Source: Streptomyces sp. RKAG293
GTDB lineage: Bacteria > Actinomycetota > Actinomycetes > Streptomycetales > Streptomycetaceae
Length of the DNA stretch: 64,000 bases
Assembly (NCBI RefSeq): GCF_023701745.1
Contig: NZ_JAJOZB010000001.1
Coordinates: 4,160,501-4,224,500, forward strand
Direction of reading: 5' to 3'
Shown here: piece by piece, positions 45,106 to 54,810 of the stretch
Numbering within the stretch: position 1 is the stretch's first letter
How the letters are laid out: each line of letters begins with the position of its first letter
Notes under the pieces: model-generated
What the model was told of the DNA's origin: nothing
Seen by the model: the letters and a program-made list of their open reading frames with translations, nothing else
Database searches by the model: none
Program-made: the position numbers and the translations under genes

Positions 45106-47672
45106 CCGGCGGCGCACCCCGCACGTTGGCAGAAGATCTGCGGGCCCGCGGCGACGAAGCGCTGGCCACGCTCCTCCGCGCCCGCCCGGACCTGCTCAGT
45201 CCGGTTCCGAACGACCTGACGCAGCTCGCGACACGCGCGGCCACCCGCGCCTCCGTCGTCCGCGCCCTGGAGCGGCTCGACCGCTTCACGCTGCAGACCG
45301 CCGAAGCCCTCGCCGTCATGCCCGCCGGCGGCGCCTACTCCGTGCTCCGCGCCCTGATGACGGGCGACGCCGCCGACAAGGCGACCGCCGCGGCCCTCCC
45401 GCACGCCGTGGAGAGCCTGCGCGCCCAGGGGCTGGTGTGGGGCGGCGAGGACCGGCTGCGGCTGGTGCGCACCGCCCGCGACCTGCTCGCGCCGTCGGCG
45501 TCCGTGCCGTCGCCCACCGGCCTGGGCCCGTCCGTCGCGGAAGCGACGTCCGGCATGTCGCCGGCCCGGCTGCAGGAGATCCTCGCCGACGCGGGGCTGC
45601 CCGCGACCCACGACCCGATGAGCGCGGTGGCGGCCCTGGCCGACCTGTTCAGCGACCGCAAGCGGATGAAGAAACTGCTGGCCACGGCGCCGGACGGCGC
45701 CACCGGCGCGCTCGGCAAGCTGGCCTGGGGCCCGCCGTACGGCGAGGTCGGCGACGCCATCGCGCCGGTGCGGGCCGCCACCGCGACCACGCCCGTGCAG
45801 TGGCTGCTGGCCCGCGGCCTGCTGCTGCCCGCCGGGCAGCACAACGTCGTGCTCCCCCGCGAAGCGGCCCTGCACCTGCGGGCGGGCCGCGCGCACCGCA
45901 CCGTCGAGCCGGCGCCGCCGGCCGTCACGCCCGTCGAGCACTCTCCACAGGCTGTGGACGGCACCGCCGCCGGCCAGGCGTTCAACGCCGTCCGTACCGT
46001 CGAGGAGCTGCTCAAGGCGTGGGAGACCGGCGGCCCGCCCGTGATGCGGGCCGGCGGCGTCAGCGTCCGCGACCTGAAGCGGGTGGCGACGACGCTGGAC
46101 GTGTCCGAGACGATGGCCGCGTTCTGGCTGGAACTGGCGTACGCGGCGGGCCTGCTGGCCTCGGACGGCGAGCTGGACGAGGCGTACGCGCCGACGCCGG
46201 CGTCGGACGACTGGCTCCGGCTGCCCGCGCAGGACCGCTGGACGGCGCTCGCCGCGGCCTGGCTGTCCGCCACCCGCACCGCGGGCCTGGTCGGCAGCCG
46301 TGACTCCAAGGGGCGCGCGCTGTCCGCGCTCGGCCCCGAACTGGACCGCTCCCTCGCGCCCGAGGTCCGGCGGCGCGTTCTGGAGCTGCTCGCCGCACTC
46401 CCCGAGGGAGCCTCCGCCGCCCCGGCGGAACTGCTCGACCGGCTGCGCTGGGACCGGCCGCTGCGCGGCGGATCGGGGACGGACGCGCTGCGCGCGGAGC
46501 TGCTGCGCTGGACCGTCTCCGAGGCCGAGCTCCTCGGTCTGACCGGCCGCGGCGCGCTGGCCGGACACGCCCGCGCGCTGGTCGAGCCGGCCCCGACGGT
46601 GCCGCGCCGCCGCACCTCCGCGAACGCGAACGTCAACGCAAACGTGAACGTGAACGTGAACGTGAACGTGAACGCGGCCCTGAACGCGGCCACGAACGCG
46701 GCCACCACCCCCGCCGAAGCCGCGGCGGCGGCCGCTGCCGCCGCGAGCCGCCTCGCGCCGCTCCTCCCCGAACCCCTCAACCACGTGCTGCTGCAGGCGG
46801 ACCTCACCGCCGTGGCGCCCGGCCCGCTGGAGGCACCGCTCGCGGAGATGATCGGCGTGCTGGCCGACATCGAGTCCAAGGGCGGGGCGACGGTGTACCG
46901 GTTCACGCCGGAGTCCGTGCGACGGGCGCTCGACGCGGGGCGTACGGCCGCCGACCTGCACGCCTTCCTCGCCGAGCACTCACGGACGTCCGTACCGCAG
47001 CCGCTCAGCTATCTGATCGACGACGTGGCCCGCCGGCACGGCCGGCTGCGCGTCGGCGCGGCCTCCGCGTACCTGCGGTGCGACGACGACGCGCTGCTCA
47101 GCGAGCTGCTCGCGGACCGCCGGGCCTCCGGCCTCGGCCTGCGCCGCCTCGCGCCGACCGTGCTCGCCGCCCAGTCCGCGCCGGAAACGCTGCTGGAGCG
47201 GCTGCGCGCGATGGGCTTCGCGCCGGCCGCGGAATCCGCCGAAGGCGATGTCGTCATCACCCGCGCCGACGCCGTCCGCACCCCGCGGCGCGCCGCGCCC
47301 ACCCCCGTCACCGACGGACCGCCGGTCCCCGACGGCACGCTGCTCGGAGCCGCGGTCAAGGCGATCAGGGCCGGCGACCGGGCCTCCACGGCCGTGCACC
47401 GCGAGAGCGTCCCGGCACCCGCGGCCCGCGGCGGGCTGCCCCGTACCGCCGCGGCGGAGACTCTCGCCACGATGCAGGCCGCCGTACTGACCGGTGACTC
47501 GCTCTGGATCGGCTATGTGAACGCGGACGGCGCGGCGAGCCAGCGCGTCATCGGCCCGGTGCGTGTCGAGGGCGGCTTCGTCACCGCCTACGACCACACC
47601 GCCGACGAGGTCCGCACGTTCGCCCTGCACCGCATCACCGGCGTCTCCGAACTGGCCGACGACCCGGCCTGA
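45102..47672 (+). CDS. XPB/Ssl2-type helicase-associated protein
   Basis: 856 aa. Conserved actinobacterial partner of the XPB helicase at 48567 (same strand, separated by a convergent VanZ gene). N-terminal helical part PRTLAEDLRARGDEALATLL, long leucine/alanine-rich middle, and a C-terminal domain (TGDSLWIGYVNADGAASQRV... LHRITGVSEL) of the helicase C3 type that resembles WYL-like folds. A variable Asn/Val tract is at about residues 507-527. Function in DNA repair is inferred from the family association. Confidence 0.8.
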   Translation: MTGGAPRTLAEDLRARGDEALATLLRARPDLLSPVPNDLTQLATRAATRASVVRALERLDRFTLQTAEALAVMPAGGAYSVLRALMTGDAADKATAAALPHAVESLRAQGLVWGGEDRLRLVRTARDLLAPSASVPSPTGLGPSVAEATSGMSPARLQEILADAGLPATHDPMSAVAALADLFSDRKRMKKLLATAPDGATGALGKLAWGPPYGEVGDAIAPVRAATATTPVQWLLARGLLLPAGQHNVVLPREAALHLRAGRAHRTVEPAPPAVTPVEHSPQAVDGTAAGQAFNAVRTVEELLKAWETGGPPVMRAGGVSVRDLKRVATTLDVSETMAAFWLELAYAAGLLASDGELDEAYAPTPASDDWLRLPAQDRWTALAAAWLSATRTAGLVGSRDSKGRALSALGPELDRSLAPEVRRRVLELLAALPEGASAAPAELLDRLRWDRPLRGGSGTDALRAELLRWTVSEAELLGLTGRGALAGHARALVEPAPTVPRRRTSANANVNANVNVNVNVNVNAALNAATNAATTPAEAAAAAAAAASRLAPLLPEPLNHVLLQADLTAVAPGPLEAPLAEMIGVLADIESKGGATVYRFTPESVRRALDAGRTAADLHAFLAEHSRTSVPQPLSYLIDDVARRHGRLRVGAASAYLRCDDDALLSELLADRRASGLGLRRLAPTVLAAQSAPETLLERLRAMGFAPAAESAEGDVVITRADAVRTPRRAAPTPVTDGPPVPDGTLLGAAVKAIRAGDRASTAVHRESVPAPAARGGLPRTAAAETLATMQAAVLTGDSLWIGYVNADGAASQRVIGPVRVEGGFVTAYDHTADEVRTFALHRITGVSELADDPA
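46621..46710. repeat. in-frame AACGTG hexamer tract
   Basis: Four to five consecutive GTGAAC units (about 46641-46672) plus degenerate flanks with GAACGCGGCC encode an Asn-Val and then Asn-Ala run. Length changes keep the reading frame. Confidence 0.85.
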
Positions 47673-47688
47673 GGACCGCGATGCGGCG

Positions 47689-48435
47689 TCAGGCGCTCTC
47701 CCGCCTGCTCAGGCGCCGCCCGCCACCCTCACCGTCGGACGGCTGCCGCCGCTGCCACCAGTGGTGGCGCCGCGGATGCAGGGCCCGGCCCAGCCGCCGG
47801 CCGAGCAGCAGATAGCCGATCAGCGCGCCGGTGGTGTTGAGGATGACGTCGTCGATGTCGAAGGCCCGGCCTTCCACGATCGCCCCCTGCGCCGCCTCGA
47901 CCAGCACCATCACCACCGCGGTCACCAGCACCACCCGCAGCAGGCCGCGGGTCTTCGGGAACAGCACCGGCAGCAGGATCCCGAACGGCACGCCGAGTAC
48001 CAGGTTGCCGCCGATCTGCTTCACCGTGTCGCGGAACGCCGGCTGGTCGATGTACTGGCGAATGGAGTCGCCCGGCCGCAGATTCGTGTGGATGAGCTTG
48101 ACCGACGCGGGCGACGGCTGCAGCGTCAGCTTCGCCAGCACCACGGCGAAACCGACCATGAAGACGAAGGCCAGCACCATCACCAGCGCGCGCGTCAGGC
48201 CGGCGGCGAACGACCGGGGCTCGCGGGGATCGTCGCGGGGGTCGCGGGCGGGCCGCGACACCGGCTTCGTCCGCGGCTTCGGCACCCGCTTCGCGGCCGG
48301 CTTCCGTGTGCTCTTCCCCACGGGCTTCCACGACGTGGGCTTCCATCGGGCCCCGGCCGCCTTCGACCGGGGCTTGGGCGTGCGTTTCGCCTTCAGACGA
48401 TCGCGGGCCGGCTGGAACAGATCCGTGCGGGTCAT
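47689..48435 (-). CDS. VanZ-family membrane protein
   Basis: 248 aa. A very basic N-terminal tail of ~75 residues precedes four transmembrane helices. The VanZ motif region NLVLGVPFGILLPVLFP and DIDDVILNTTGALIGYLL is present. Function unknown; teicoplanin-resistance VanZ gave the family its name, but resistance is not implied here. Confidence 0.85.
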   Translation of the reverse strand: MTRTDLFQPARDRLKAKRTPKPRSKAAGARWKPTSWKPVGKSTRKPAAKRVPKPRTKPVSRPARDPRDDPREPRSFAAGLTRALVMVLAFVFMVGFAVVLAKLTLQPSPASVKLIHTNLRPGDSIRQYIDQPAFRDTVKQIGGNLVLGVPFGILLPVLFPKTRGLLRVVLVTAVVMVLVEAAQGAIVEGRAFDIDDVILNTTGALIGYLLLGRRLGRALHPRRHHWWQRRQPSDGEGGGRRLSRRESA

Positions 48436-48566
48436 GCGTTCCCCCCATCCAGGTCGAGGGGGCGTCTACCCCCTGCCCGTGGTCGTACGCACCGGCCGCC
48501 ACTGCCGATGACCGGGATGCGCGACACTGGAGGCTTGCCTCCATCACGAACCGAAGGGTGTGGCAC

Positions 48567-50207
48567 TTGAACAACGGGCCTCTCATCGTCCAGAGCGACA
48601 AGACGCTGCTCCTCGAGGTCGACCACGAGCGCGCGGACGCGTGCCGCCGCGCCATCGCCCCGTTCGCGGAGCTGGAGCGTGCTCCCGAGCACATCCACAC
48701 CTACCGGCTGACCCCGCTCGGACTGTGGAACGCCCGGGCCGCCGGGCACGACGCGGAGCAGGTCGTGGACGCGCTCGTCGCGTTCTCCCGTTACCCCGTC
48801 CCGCACGCGCTGCTCGTCGACGTCGCCGAGACGATGGACCGTTACGGCCGTCTCACCCTCAGCAAGCACCCCGTCCACGGGCTGGTCCTGACCAGCACCG
48901 ACCGGCCGGTGCTGGAGGAGATCCTCCGCTCGAAGAAGGTCCAGCCGCTGGTCGGCGCCCGGCTCGACCCGGACACCGTCGTGGTGCACCCGTCGGAGCG
49001 CGGCCAGATCAAGCAGACGCTGCTGAAGCTGGGCTGGCCCGCCGAGGACCTCGCGGGCTACGTCGACGGCGAGGCGCACCCGATCGAGCTCAAGGAGGAC
49101 GGCTGGGCGCTGCGCCCGTACCAGCAGCAGGCCGTCGAGGGCTTCTGGCACGGTGGCTCGGGTGTCGTGGTGCTGCCCTGTGGAGCGGGGAAGACGCTGG
49201 TCGGGGCGGGTGCCATGGCGACGGCCAAGGCGACGACGCTGATCCTCGTCACCAACACCGTCTCGGCCCGGCAGTGGAAGCACGAGCTGATCAAGCGGAC
49301 CACGCTGACCGAGGAGGAGATCGGCGAGTACAGCGGCACCCGCAAGGAGATCCGCCCGGTCACCATCGCCACGTACCAGGTGCTGACGACCAAGCGGAAG
49401 GGCGTCTACGCGCACCTGGAGCTCTTCGACTCGCGCGACTGGGGCCTGATCGTCTACGACGAGGTGCACCTGCTGCCCGCGCCGGTCTTCAAGTTCACCG
49501 CCGACCTCCAGGCGCGGCGCCGGCTGGGCCTGACGGCCACCCTCGTCCGCGAGGACGGCCGCGAGTCCGACGTCTTCTCCCTCATCGGCCCGAAGCGCTT
49601 CGACGCGCCCTGGAAGGAGATCGAGGCGCAGGGCTACATCGCGCCGGCCGACTGCGTCGAGGTCCGCGTCAACCTGACCGACACGGAGCGGCTCGCCTAC
49701 GCGACGGCCGAGCCGGAGGAGAAGTACCGCTACTGCGCGACGACGGCGTCGAAGCGGCGCGTCACGGAGGCGCTCGTCGCGAAGCACGCGGGCGAGCAGA
49801 CGCTGGTGATCGGGCAGTACATCGACCAGCTGGACGAGCTGGGGGAGCATCTGGACGCCCCGGTGATCAAGGGCGAGACGTCGAACGCCCAGCGCGAGAA
49901 GCTCTTCGAGGCCTTCCGGCAGGGCGAGATCAGTGTGCTCGTGGTCTCCAAGGTCGCGAACTTCTCGATCGACCTGCCGGAGGCGACGGTCGCGATCCAG
50001 GTCTCCGGCACGTTCGGCTCCCGCCAGGAGGAGGCACAGCGGCTCGGCCGGGTGCTGCGGCCGAAGGCGGACGGGCACGAGGCGCGCTTCTACTCGGTGG
50101 TGGCGCGGGACACGATCGACCAGGACTTCGCGGCCCACCGGCAGCGGTTCCTGGCCGAGCAGGGGTACGCCTACCGGATCATGGACGCGGACGAGCTGCT
50201 GACGTAA
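48567..50207 (+). CDS. XPB-type DNA repair helicase
   Basis: 546 aa SF2 helicase/translocase. An N-terminal damage-recognition-like domain (about 1-170) is followed by motif I PCGAGKTLVG, motif II DEVH, motif III TATLVRE, and motif VI FGSRQEEAQRLGRVLRPK. ERCC3/XPB family of actinobacteria. TTG 48567 gives the usual LNNGPLIVQSDK start with AAGGGTG seven bases upstream; GTG 48558 is possible. Its last 29 bp overlap the convergent GT87 gene. Confidence 0.92.
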   Translation: MNNGPLIVQSDKTLLLEVDHERADACRRAIAPFAELERAPEHIHTYRLTPLGLWNARAAGHDAEQVVDALVAFSRYPVPHALLVDVAETMDRYGRLTLSKHPVHGLVLTSTDRPVLEEILRSKKVQPLVGARLDPDTVVVHPSERGQIKQTLLKLGWPAEDLAGYVDGEAHPIELKEDGWALRPYQQQAVEGFWHGGSGVVVLPCGAGKTLVGAGAMATAKATTLILVTNTVSARQWKHELIKRTTLTEEEIGEYSGTRKEIRPVTIATYQVLTTKRKGVYAHLELFDSRDWGLIVYDEVHLLPAPVFKFTADLQARRRLGLTATLVREDGRESDVFSLIGPKRFDAPWKEIEAQGYIAPADCVEVRVNLTDTERLAYATAEPEEKYRYCATTASKRRVTEALVAKHAGEQTLVIGQYIDQLDELGEHLDAPVIKGETSNAQREKLFEAFRQGEISVLVVSKVANFSIDLPEATVAIQVSGTFGSRQEEAQRLGRVLRPKADGHEARFYSVVARDTIDQDFAAHRQRFLAEQGYAYRIMDADELLT

Positions 50208-51417
50208 CGCCGCCGCGCCCCCGTGCCCGCCGCAGGCATAACGCCGTGCCGGCCAGGAAGGCCAGGCCCAGGAGCGGGTACGGGGACGCGAGGGGTTGTT
50301 GCCACCAGGGGAGGTGGAGGTCGAGGTCGCCCTGGTGGGGGGTGAGCCACATGCTGCGGCAGGCGAAGGCGACGGCGGTCGCGAGGACCGCGGCGCGGCG
50401 CCGGGGGACGCCGCGGGTGTGGGCGGCGAGGAGGGCCAGGAGCGGGACGCACCAGACCCAGTGGTGCGACCAGCTGATCGGGGAGACCAGGAGCGCGGTG
50501 ACGGCCGTGCAGAGCACCCCCCACGCTTCGAGGCCGCGCCGCGCGGCGCACGTGGCGACGGCGAGGCCCGCGGCGGCGGTGAGCGCGGCCGCGGCCACCC
50601 AGACGAGACCGGGGTGCTCGGTGTGCAGGAGGCGGGCGAGCAGCCCCTGGAGGGACTGGTTGTCGACGATCCAGGCCTTGCCGACGCGGTCGGTCTCGTA
50701 GAGGCGCGTGGTCCAGAAGTCGACGGAGGCGCCGGGCAGGACGGCGATGCCGACCAGGACGGTGCCGGCGAAGGCGCAGGCCGCGGTGATGGCCTCGCGG
50801 GTGCGGCCGGTCAGGGCGAGGTAGACGGCGAAGATCGCCGGGGTGAGCTTGATGCCCGCGGCGATGCCGACGGCGAAGCCCTTGCCGCGGGCGCCGTCGG
50901 GCCGGGACAGGTCCCACAGGACGAGGACGGCGAGCGCCAGATTGATCTGGCCGTAGACGAACGTCTGGAAGACGGGTTCCAGGCACAGGGCGCAGGCCGG
51001 CAGCGCGATCAGGGCGGCCGGGTGGCAGGCGGCGCGGGGGCGGCCCGTGCAGCGCAGCGACAGGTGGGTGAGGGCGGCGAGCAGCCCGAGGTTGCCGAGG
51101 ACGAAGCCGCCGCGCAGAGCGCCGAGGGGCAGCCAGGTGGTGGGCACGAAGAGCAGCGCCGCGAAGGGCGGGTAGGTCGCCGGGAGGTTCCACCGGGTGA
51201 CGCGGAAGCCGTAGAGGTCCTGGCCTGCGGCGACGGCGGCGCCTTCCGCCCGGTAGACGAGCAGGTCCGCCATCGGGACCGGATACCTCGAGAAGAAGAG
51301 CGCGTATCCGGCGAGGGCCAGCGCGAGGGCCAGCAGGGCTGCCAGGACGAGCAGCAGGCGGCGGGACGCAGCGCGTACGGAGGGTGGCGCCGGGTGCACC
51401 TCGCTGAGAGCGGTCAC
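50179..51417 (-). CDS. GT87-family (DUF2029) polyprenol-phosphate mannosyltransferase
   Basis: 412 aa with about 10 transmembrane helices. GT-C layout: a first luminal loop with an acidic residue after helix 1 (YPVPMADLLVYRAE), NLPATYPPFAALLF, and YGQINLALA-like motif. Likely transfers mannose from polyprenol phosphate to a membrane glycan. The opposite-strand overlap with the XPB gene is at the 3' ends. Confidence 0.85.
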   Translation of the reverse strand: MTALSEVHPAPPSVRAASRRLLLVLAALLALALALAGYALFFSRYPVPMADLLVYRAEGAAVAAGQDLYGFRVTRWNLPATYPPFAALLFVPTTWLPLGALRGGFVLGNLGLLAALTHLSLRCTGRPRAACHPAALIALPACALCLEPVFQTFVYGQINLALAVLVLWDLSRPDGARGKGFAVGIAAGIKLTPAIFAVYLALTGRTREAITAACAFAGTVLVGIAVLPGASVDFWTTRLYETDRVGKAWIVDNQSLQGLLARLLHTEHPGLVWVAAAALTAAAGLAVATCAARRGLEAWGVLCTAVTALLVSPISWSHHWVWCVPLLALLAAHTRGVPRRRAAVLATAVAFACRSMWLTPHQGDLDLHLPWWQQPLASPYPLLGLAFLAGTALCLRRARGRGGVTSAARPRP

Positions 51418-51466
51418 CGCCGCGACGTTAGTGGACCGCCGGGTGGGGGCCGTGCTCCGTCCTGGG

Positions 51467-51637
51467 TCAGCGGTGCTTGCCCTCGCTGCCGAGGAGGACG
51501 ACCTCGACGGCGGTCTGCGCGAAGACGCGGACGGCGCGCAGGGTGCTTCCCAGCAGGTGGCGGGGGTGCTCGTGGTGGGTGCCGAGGGCGGTGCTGCCGG
51601 CGGCGGAGGGGCCTGGGGTGAAGGTTTCTGTGGTCAT
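51467..51637 (-). CDS. 56-aa hypothetical protein
   Basis: From ATG 51637. N-terminal Thr/Ser/Gly-rich half, then an amphipathic stretch (LRAVRVFAQTAVEVVLLGSEGKHR). TACCGT ends six bases before the ATG, so a leaderless transcript is plausible. Family not recognised. The following gap to 51925 holds a divergent promoter region (TAAGAT at about 51819) and no other gene. Confidence 0.6.
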   Translation of the reverse strand: MTTETFTPGPSAAGSTALGTHHEHPRHLLGSTLRAVRVFAQTAVEVVLLGSEGKHR

Positions 51638-51925
51638 ATCCCTACGGTAGGAAATCCGCCGTTTGCAGTACATCGGGCGGAAGTCTGAAGTCTCCCGTGT
51701 CACGTACGCCTCTGGGTTGACGTCCGTCCCCTAGGGCGCACCTGGGGTGAACCCTGAGGCCCCCCGAGGTGCCGCCCCGGTTGCGGGGAAAAGCATTCGC
51801 GGTGCGGCGGGCGGGAGCGTAAGATCCACCGTCTTGCCGCCTCCCGATGGGAGCGCCGCCGCCCGGACGGAAACCGGCCGGCTTCTCTCTTCTTCCCTGC
51901 GTACGCACAAGCCGGAGGCAACGCC

Positions 51926-54004
51926 GTGCCCCTGCACGACCCCGACCATGCCCAGGACGCGAACCCGCTCCGGGCCGAACAGACCCACCTCGCCGAATCC
52001 CGTTCCGCGCTGACCGCGATGCGCGCCGACGTGGAGGCGCTGGACATCTCCGACGTCACCGGCAACTGGGTCAACGCCAAGATCCTCGCCGCCGAGATCG
52101 ACAACCGGATCAAGGCGCTCGCGGACCTCTCGCACACCCCGCTCTTCTTCGGCCGGCTGGACTACCTGCACGCCCCCGGCACCGAGCAGGCAGAGGGCGC
52201 CGAGGGCGAGCAGTTCTACATCGGCCGCCGCCATGTGCACGACGCCCACGGCGACCCGATGGTCATCGACTGGCGGGCGCCGGTCTCGCAGCCCTTCTAC
52301 CGGGCCTCGCGCGTCGAGCCGATGGACGTCCGGCTGCGCCGGCGGTTCGGCTACACCGGCGGCGAACTGACCGCGTACGAGGACGAGCACCTCACCGACC
52401 CGGCGGAGGCCGGCACCTCCAGCAAGCTGCTGCAGACCGAGATCGAACGGCCGCGCGTCGGCCCGATGCGGGACATCGTCGCCACGATCCAGCCGGAGCA
52501 GGACGAGATCGTCCGCGCCGGCATCGGCGGCACCGTGTGTGTGCAGGGCGCCCCCGGCACCGGGAAGACCGCCGTGGGCCTGCACCGTGTCGCGTATCTG
52601 CTGTACGCGCACCGCGAGCGGCTCGCCCGCACCGGCACCCTCGTCATCGGGCCGAACAAGTCCTTCCTGCAGTACATCGAGCAGGTGCTGCCCGCCCTGG
52701 GAGAGCTGCAGGTCAAGCAGGCGACGGTCGACGACCTGGTCGCGCATGTCACGGTGCGCGGCACGGACCCGGCGGAGCGCGCCCGGATCAAGGGCGACGC
52801 CCGGATGGCGGAGGTGCTGCGGCGCGCGGTGCGCAGCGGCATCCGGATGCCGAAGGAGCCGATCGTCGTGGTGCGCGGATCGCGGCGCTGGCGGGTCCCC
52901 GCGTACGAACTCGAAGAGCTGGTGCGGGAGCTGATGGAGCGTGACATCCGGTACGGCGCCGCCCACGAGGCGCTGCCGCAGCGGATCGCGCACAACATCC
53001 TCGTCCGCATGGAGGAGTCCGGGGAGGCGCCGGACGACCGCGTCCAGGACGCGGTGGCCCGCAATCCCGCCGTCAAGGCCGCGGTGAAGGGGGTCTGGCC
53101 GAAGGCCGACCCGGCGAAGACGGTGCTGCGGCTGCTGTCCGACGCCGAGTTCCTCGCGGAGTGCGCGGAGGGGATCCTGACGCCGGAGGAACAGGCGACG
53201 CTGCTCTGGGAGAAGCCGCCGCGCAGCCTGGCCTCGGCGCAGTGGTCCCCCGCCGACACCGTGCTGATCGACGAGACGCTCGACCTCGTCCAGCGCACCC
53301 ACTCGCTGGGCCATGTGGTGCTCGACGAGGCCCAGGACCTGTCCCCCATGCAGTACCGGGCGGTCGGCCGGCGCTGCTCCACCGGTTCCGCGACGGTGCT
53401 CGGCGACATCGCGCAGGGCACCACGCCGTGGGCGACCGCCAGCTGGGAGGAGGCCCTCACGCACCTGGGCAAGCCCGGCGCCCCGGTCGAGGAGCTGACC
53501 CGCGGCTTCCGTGTGCCGCGCGGCGTGATCGCCTACGCGTCCCTGCTGCTGCCCACCATCGCCCCGGGGCTGGCCCCCGCCACCTCGGTCCGTGAGTCGC
53601 CCGGGGACCTCGTGATCCGCCGGACCAGCGCGGAGGAGCTGGACGCGGCCGTTCTCGCGGCCTGCCACGACGCCCTCGGCCACGAGGGCTCCGTCGGCCT
53701 CATCGCCGCCGACGACCGCATCGCGCCGCTCGCCGCCGCCCTGGAGTCGGCCGGCCTGCCGTACCTCGCCCCCGGCGAGGAGACCTCGGCACAGGCCCGG
53801 CTCACCCTGGTCCCGGCGACGCTCGCGAAGGGCCTGGAGTACGACTACGTGGTGCTCGACGAGCCCGCCGCCATCGTCACGGGCGAGCCGGACGAGCGCA
53901 CCGGGCTGCGCCGCCTCTACGTCGCCCTCACCCGGGCCGTCTCCGGCCTCGCGGTGCTCCACGCGAAGCCGCTGCCGGAGGAGCTGGCCGCCGGGCAGAG
54001 CTAG
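51926..54004 (+). CDS. HelD-family RNA polymerase-associated ATPase
   Basis: 692 aa UvrD/SF1-like ATPase. N-terminal helical arm of ~100 residues (coiled-coil character) thought to enter the polymerase secondary channel in HelD proteins, then Walker A GAPGTGKTAVGLHR (about residue 207), DEAQDLSPMQYR (motif II), and C-terminal motifs with ATLAKGLEYDYVV and RRLYVALTRAV. HelD proteins remove stalled RNA polymerase; some Streptomyces relatives confer rifamycin tolerance. The N-terminus here differs from HelR. GTG 51926 follows GGAGG by seven bases. Confidence 0.85.
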   Translation: MPLHDPDHAQDANPLRAEQTHLAESRSALTAMRADVEALDISDVTGNWVNAKILAAEIDNRIKALADLSHTPLFFGRLDYLHAPGTEQAEGAEGEQFYIGRRHVHDAHGDPMVIDWRAPVSQPFYRASRVEPMDVRLRRRFGYTGGELTAYEDEHLTDPAEAGTSSKLLQTEIERPRVGPMRDIVATIQPEQDEIVRAGIGGTVCVQGAPGTGKTAVGLHRVAYLLYAHRERLARTGTLVIGPNKSFLQYIEQVLPALGELQVKQATVDDLVAHVTVRGTDPAERARIKGDARMAEVLRRAVRSGIRMPKEPIVVVRGSRRWRVPAYELEELVRELMERDIRYGAAHEALPQRIAHNILVRMEESGEAPDDRVQDAVARNPAVKAAVKGVWPKADPAKTVLRLLSDAEFLAECAEGILTPEEQATLLWEKPPRSLASAQWSPADTVLIDETLDLVQRTHSLGHVVLDEAQDLSPMQYRAVGRRCSTGSATVLGDIAQGTTPWATASWEEALTHLGKPGAPVEELTRGFRVPRGVIAYASLLLPTIAPGLAPATSVRESPGDLVIRRTSAEELDAAVLAACHDALGHEGSVGLIAADDRIAPLAAALESAGLPYLAPGEETSAQARLTLVPATLAKGLEYDYVVLDEPAAIVTGEPDERTGLRRLYVALTRAVSGLAVLHAKPLPEELAAGQS

Positions 54005-54103
54005 GCATCCGGCCGTCTCCACCCTGACCAGCAGATATGAAGAAGTTGTCAGGTCGCGGTCGCGATCGTGTTCGGGCCGCTCCGTGCGCTTACGCTCGCC
54101 CTC

Positions 54104-54810
54104 ATGTGCGCACACGTGCTGGTCGCCGAGGACGACGAGAAACAGGCCGAACTGGTCCGCCGCTATCTGCTGCGGGAGGGCCACACGGTCACCGTCGTCC
54201 ACGACGGGCGCGCCGCCATCGAGGAGGCGCGCCGCCGGGAGCCGGACCTGCTCGTGCTCGACATCCAGATGCCGAGGGTCGACGGGCTGGACGTGGCCCG
54301 CGTCCTGCGGGCCGAGTCCGACCTGCCGATCCTGATGCTCACCGCCCGCTCCACCGAGGACGATCTGCTGCTCGGCCTCGATCTGGGCGCCGACGACTAC
54401 ATGACCAAGCCGTACAGCCCCGCGAGCTGATGGCCCGGATCCGCACCCTGTTGCGGCGCAGCGGCGCCCGCAAACCTGAGGCCGTGCCCGATGCCGTGCT
54501 GCGCGTCGGCGGGCTCACCGTGGACCCGGCGCGGCACGAGGTGACCGTCGACGGCAGGCCCGCCGACTGCACCCCCGGCGAGTTCCACATCCTCGCGGCT
54601 CTGGCCGCGCTGCCGGGCCGGGTCTTCAGCCGGGCCCAACTCCTGGACCACGTCCACGGATTCGACCGGTACATCACCACCAGGACGGTCGACGTGCACA
54701 TCATGAACCTGCGCAAGAAGATAGAACCGGACCCCCGCCGGCCCCGCTACCTGGTGACGGTCTTCGGCGTCGGCTACAAGCTGACGGACGGCGCGCACGA
54801 TGGCCCGTGA
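54104..54810 (+). pseudogene. OmpR-family response regulator, frameshifted
   Basis: Receiver domain (HVLVAEDDEKQAEL, phosphorylated Asp in VLDIQMP, Lys in YMTKPYSP) reads in one frame to 54430 and the winged-helix DNA-binding domain (FHILAALAALPGRVFSR, ending VFGVGYKLTDG) reads in another. Adding one C at the run 54418-54421 restores KPYSPRELMARIRTLLRRS and an intact 235 aa protein. TACGCT lies seven bases before ATG 54104, so the message may be leaderless. Overlaps the kinase gene by 11 bases. Confidence 0.82.

Noticed and set aside
46621..46710. Hexamer tract as a phase-variation switch
   Set aside because: Six-base units keep the reading frame, so on/off switching is not expected; only protein length would change.
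51638..51925. Possible rifamycin-associated palindrome upstream of the HelD-family gene
   Set aside because: I looked for a long GC palindrome of that type and found none in the leader.
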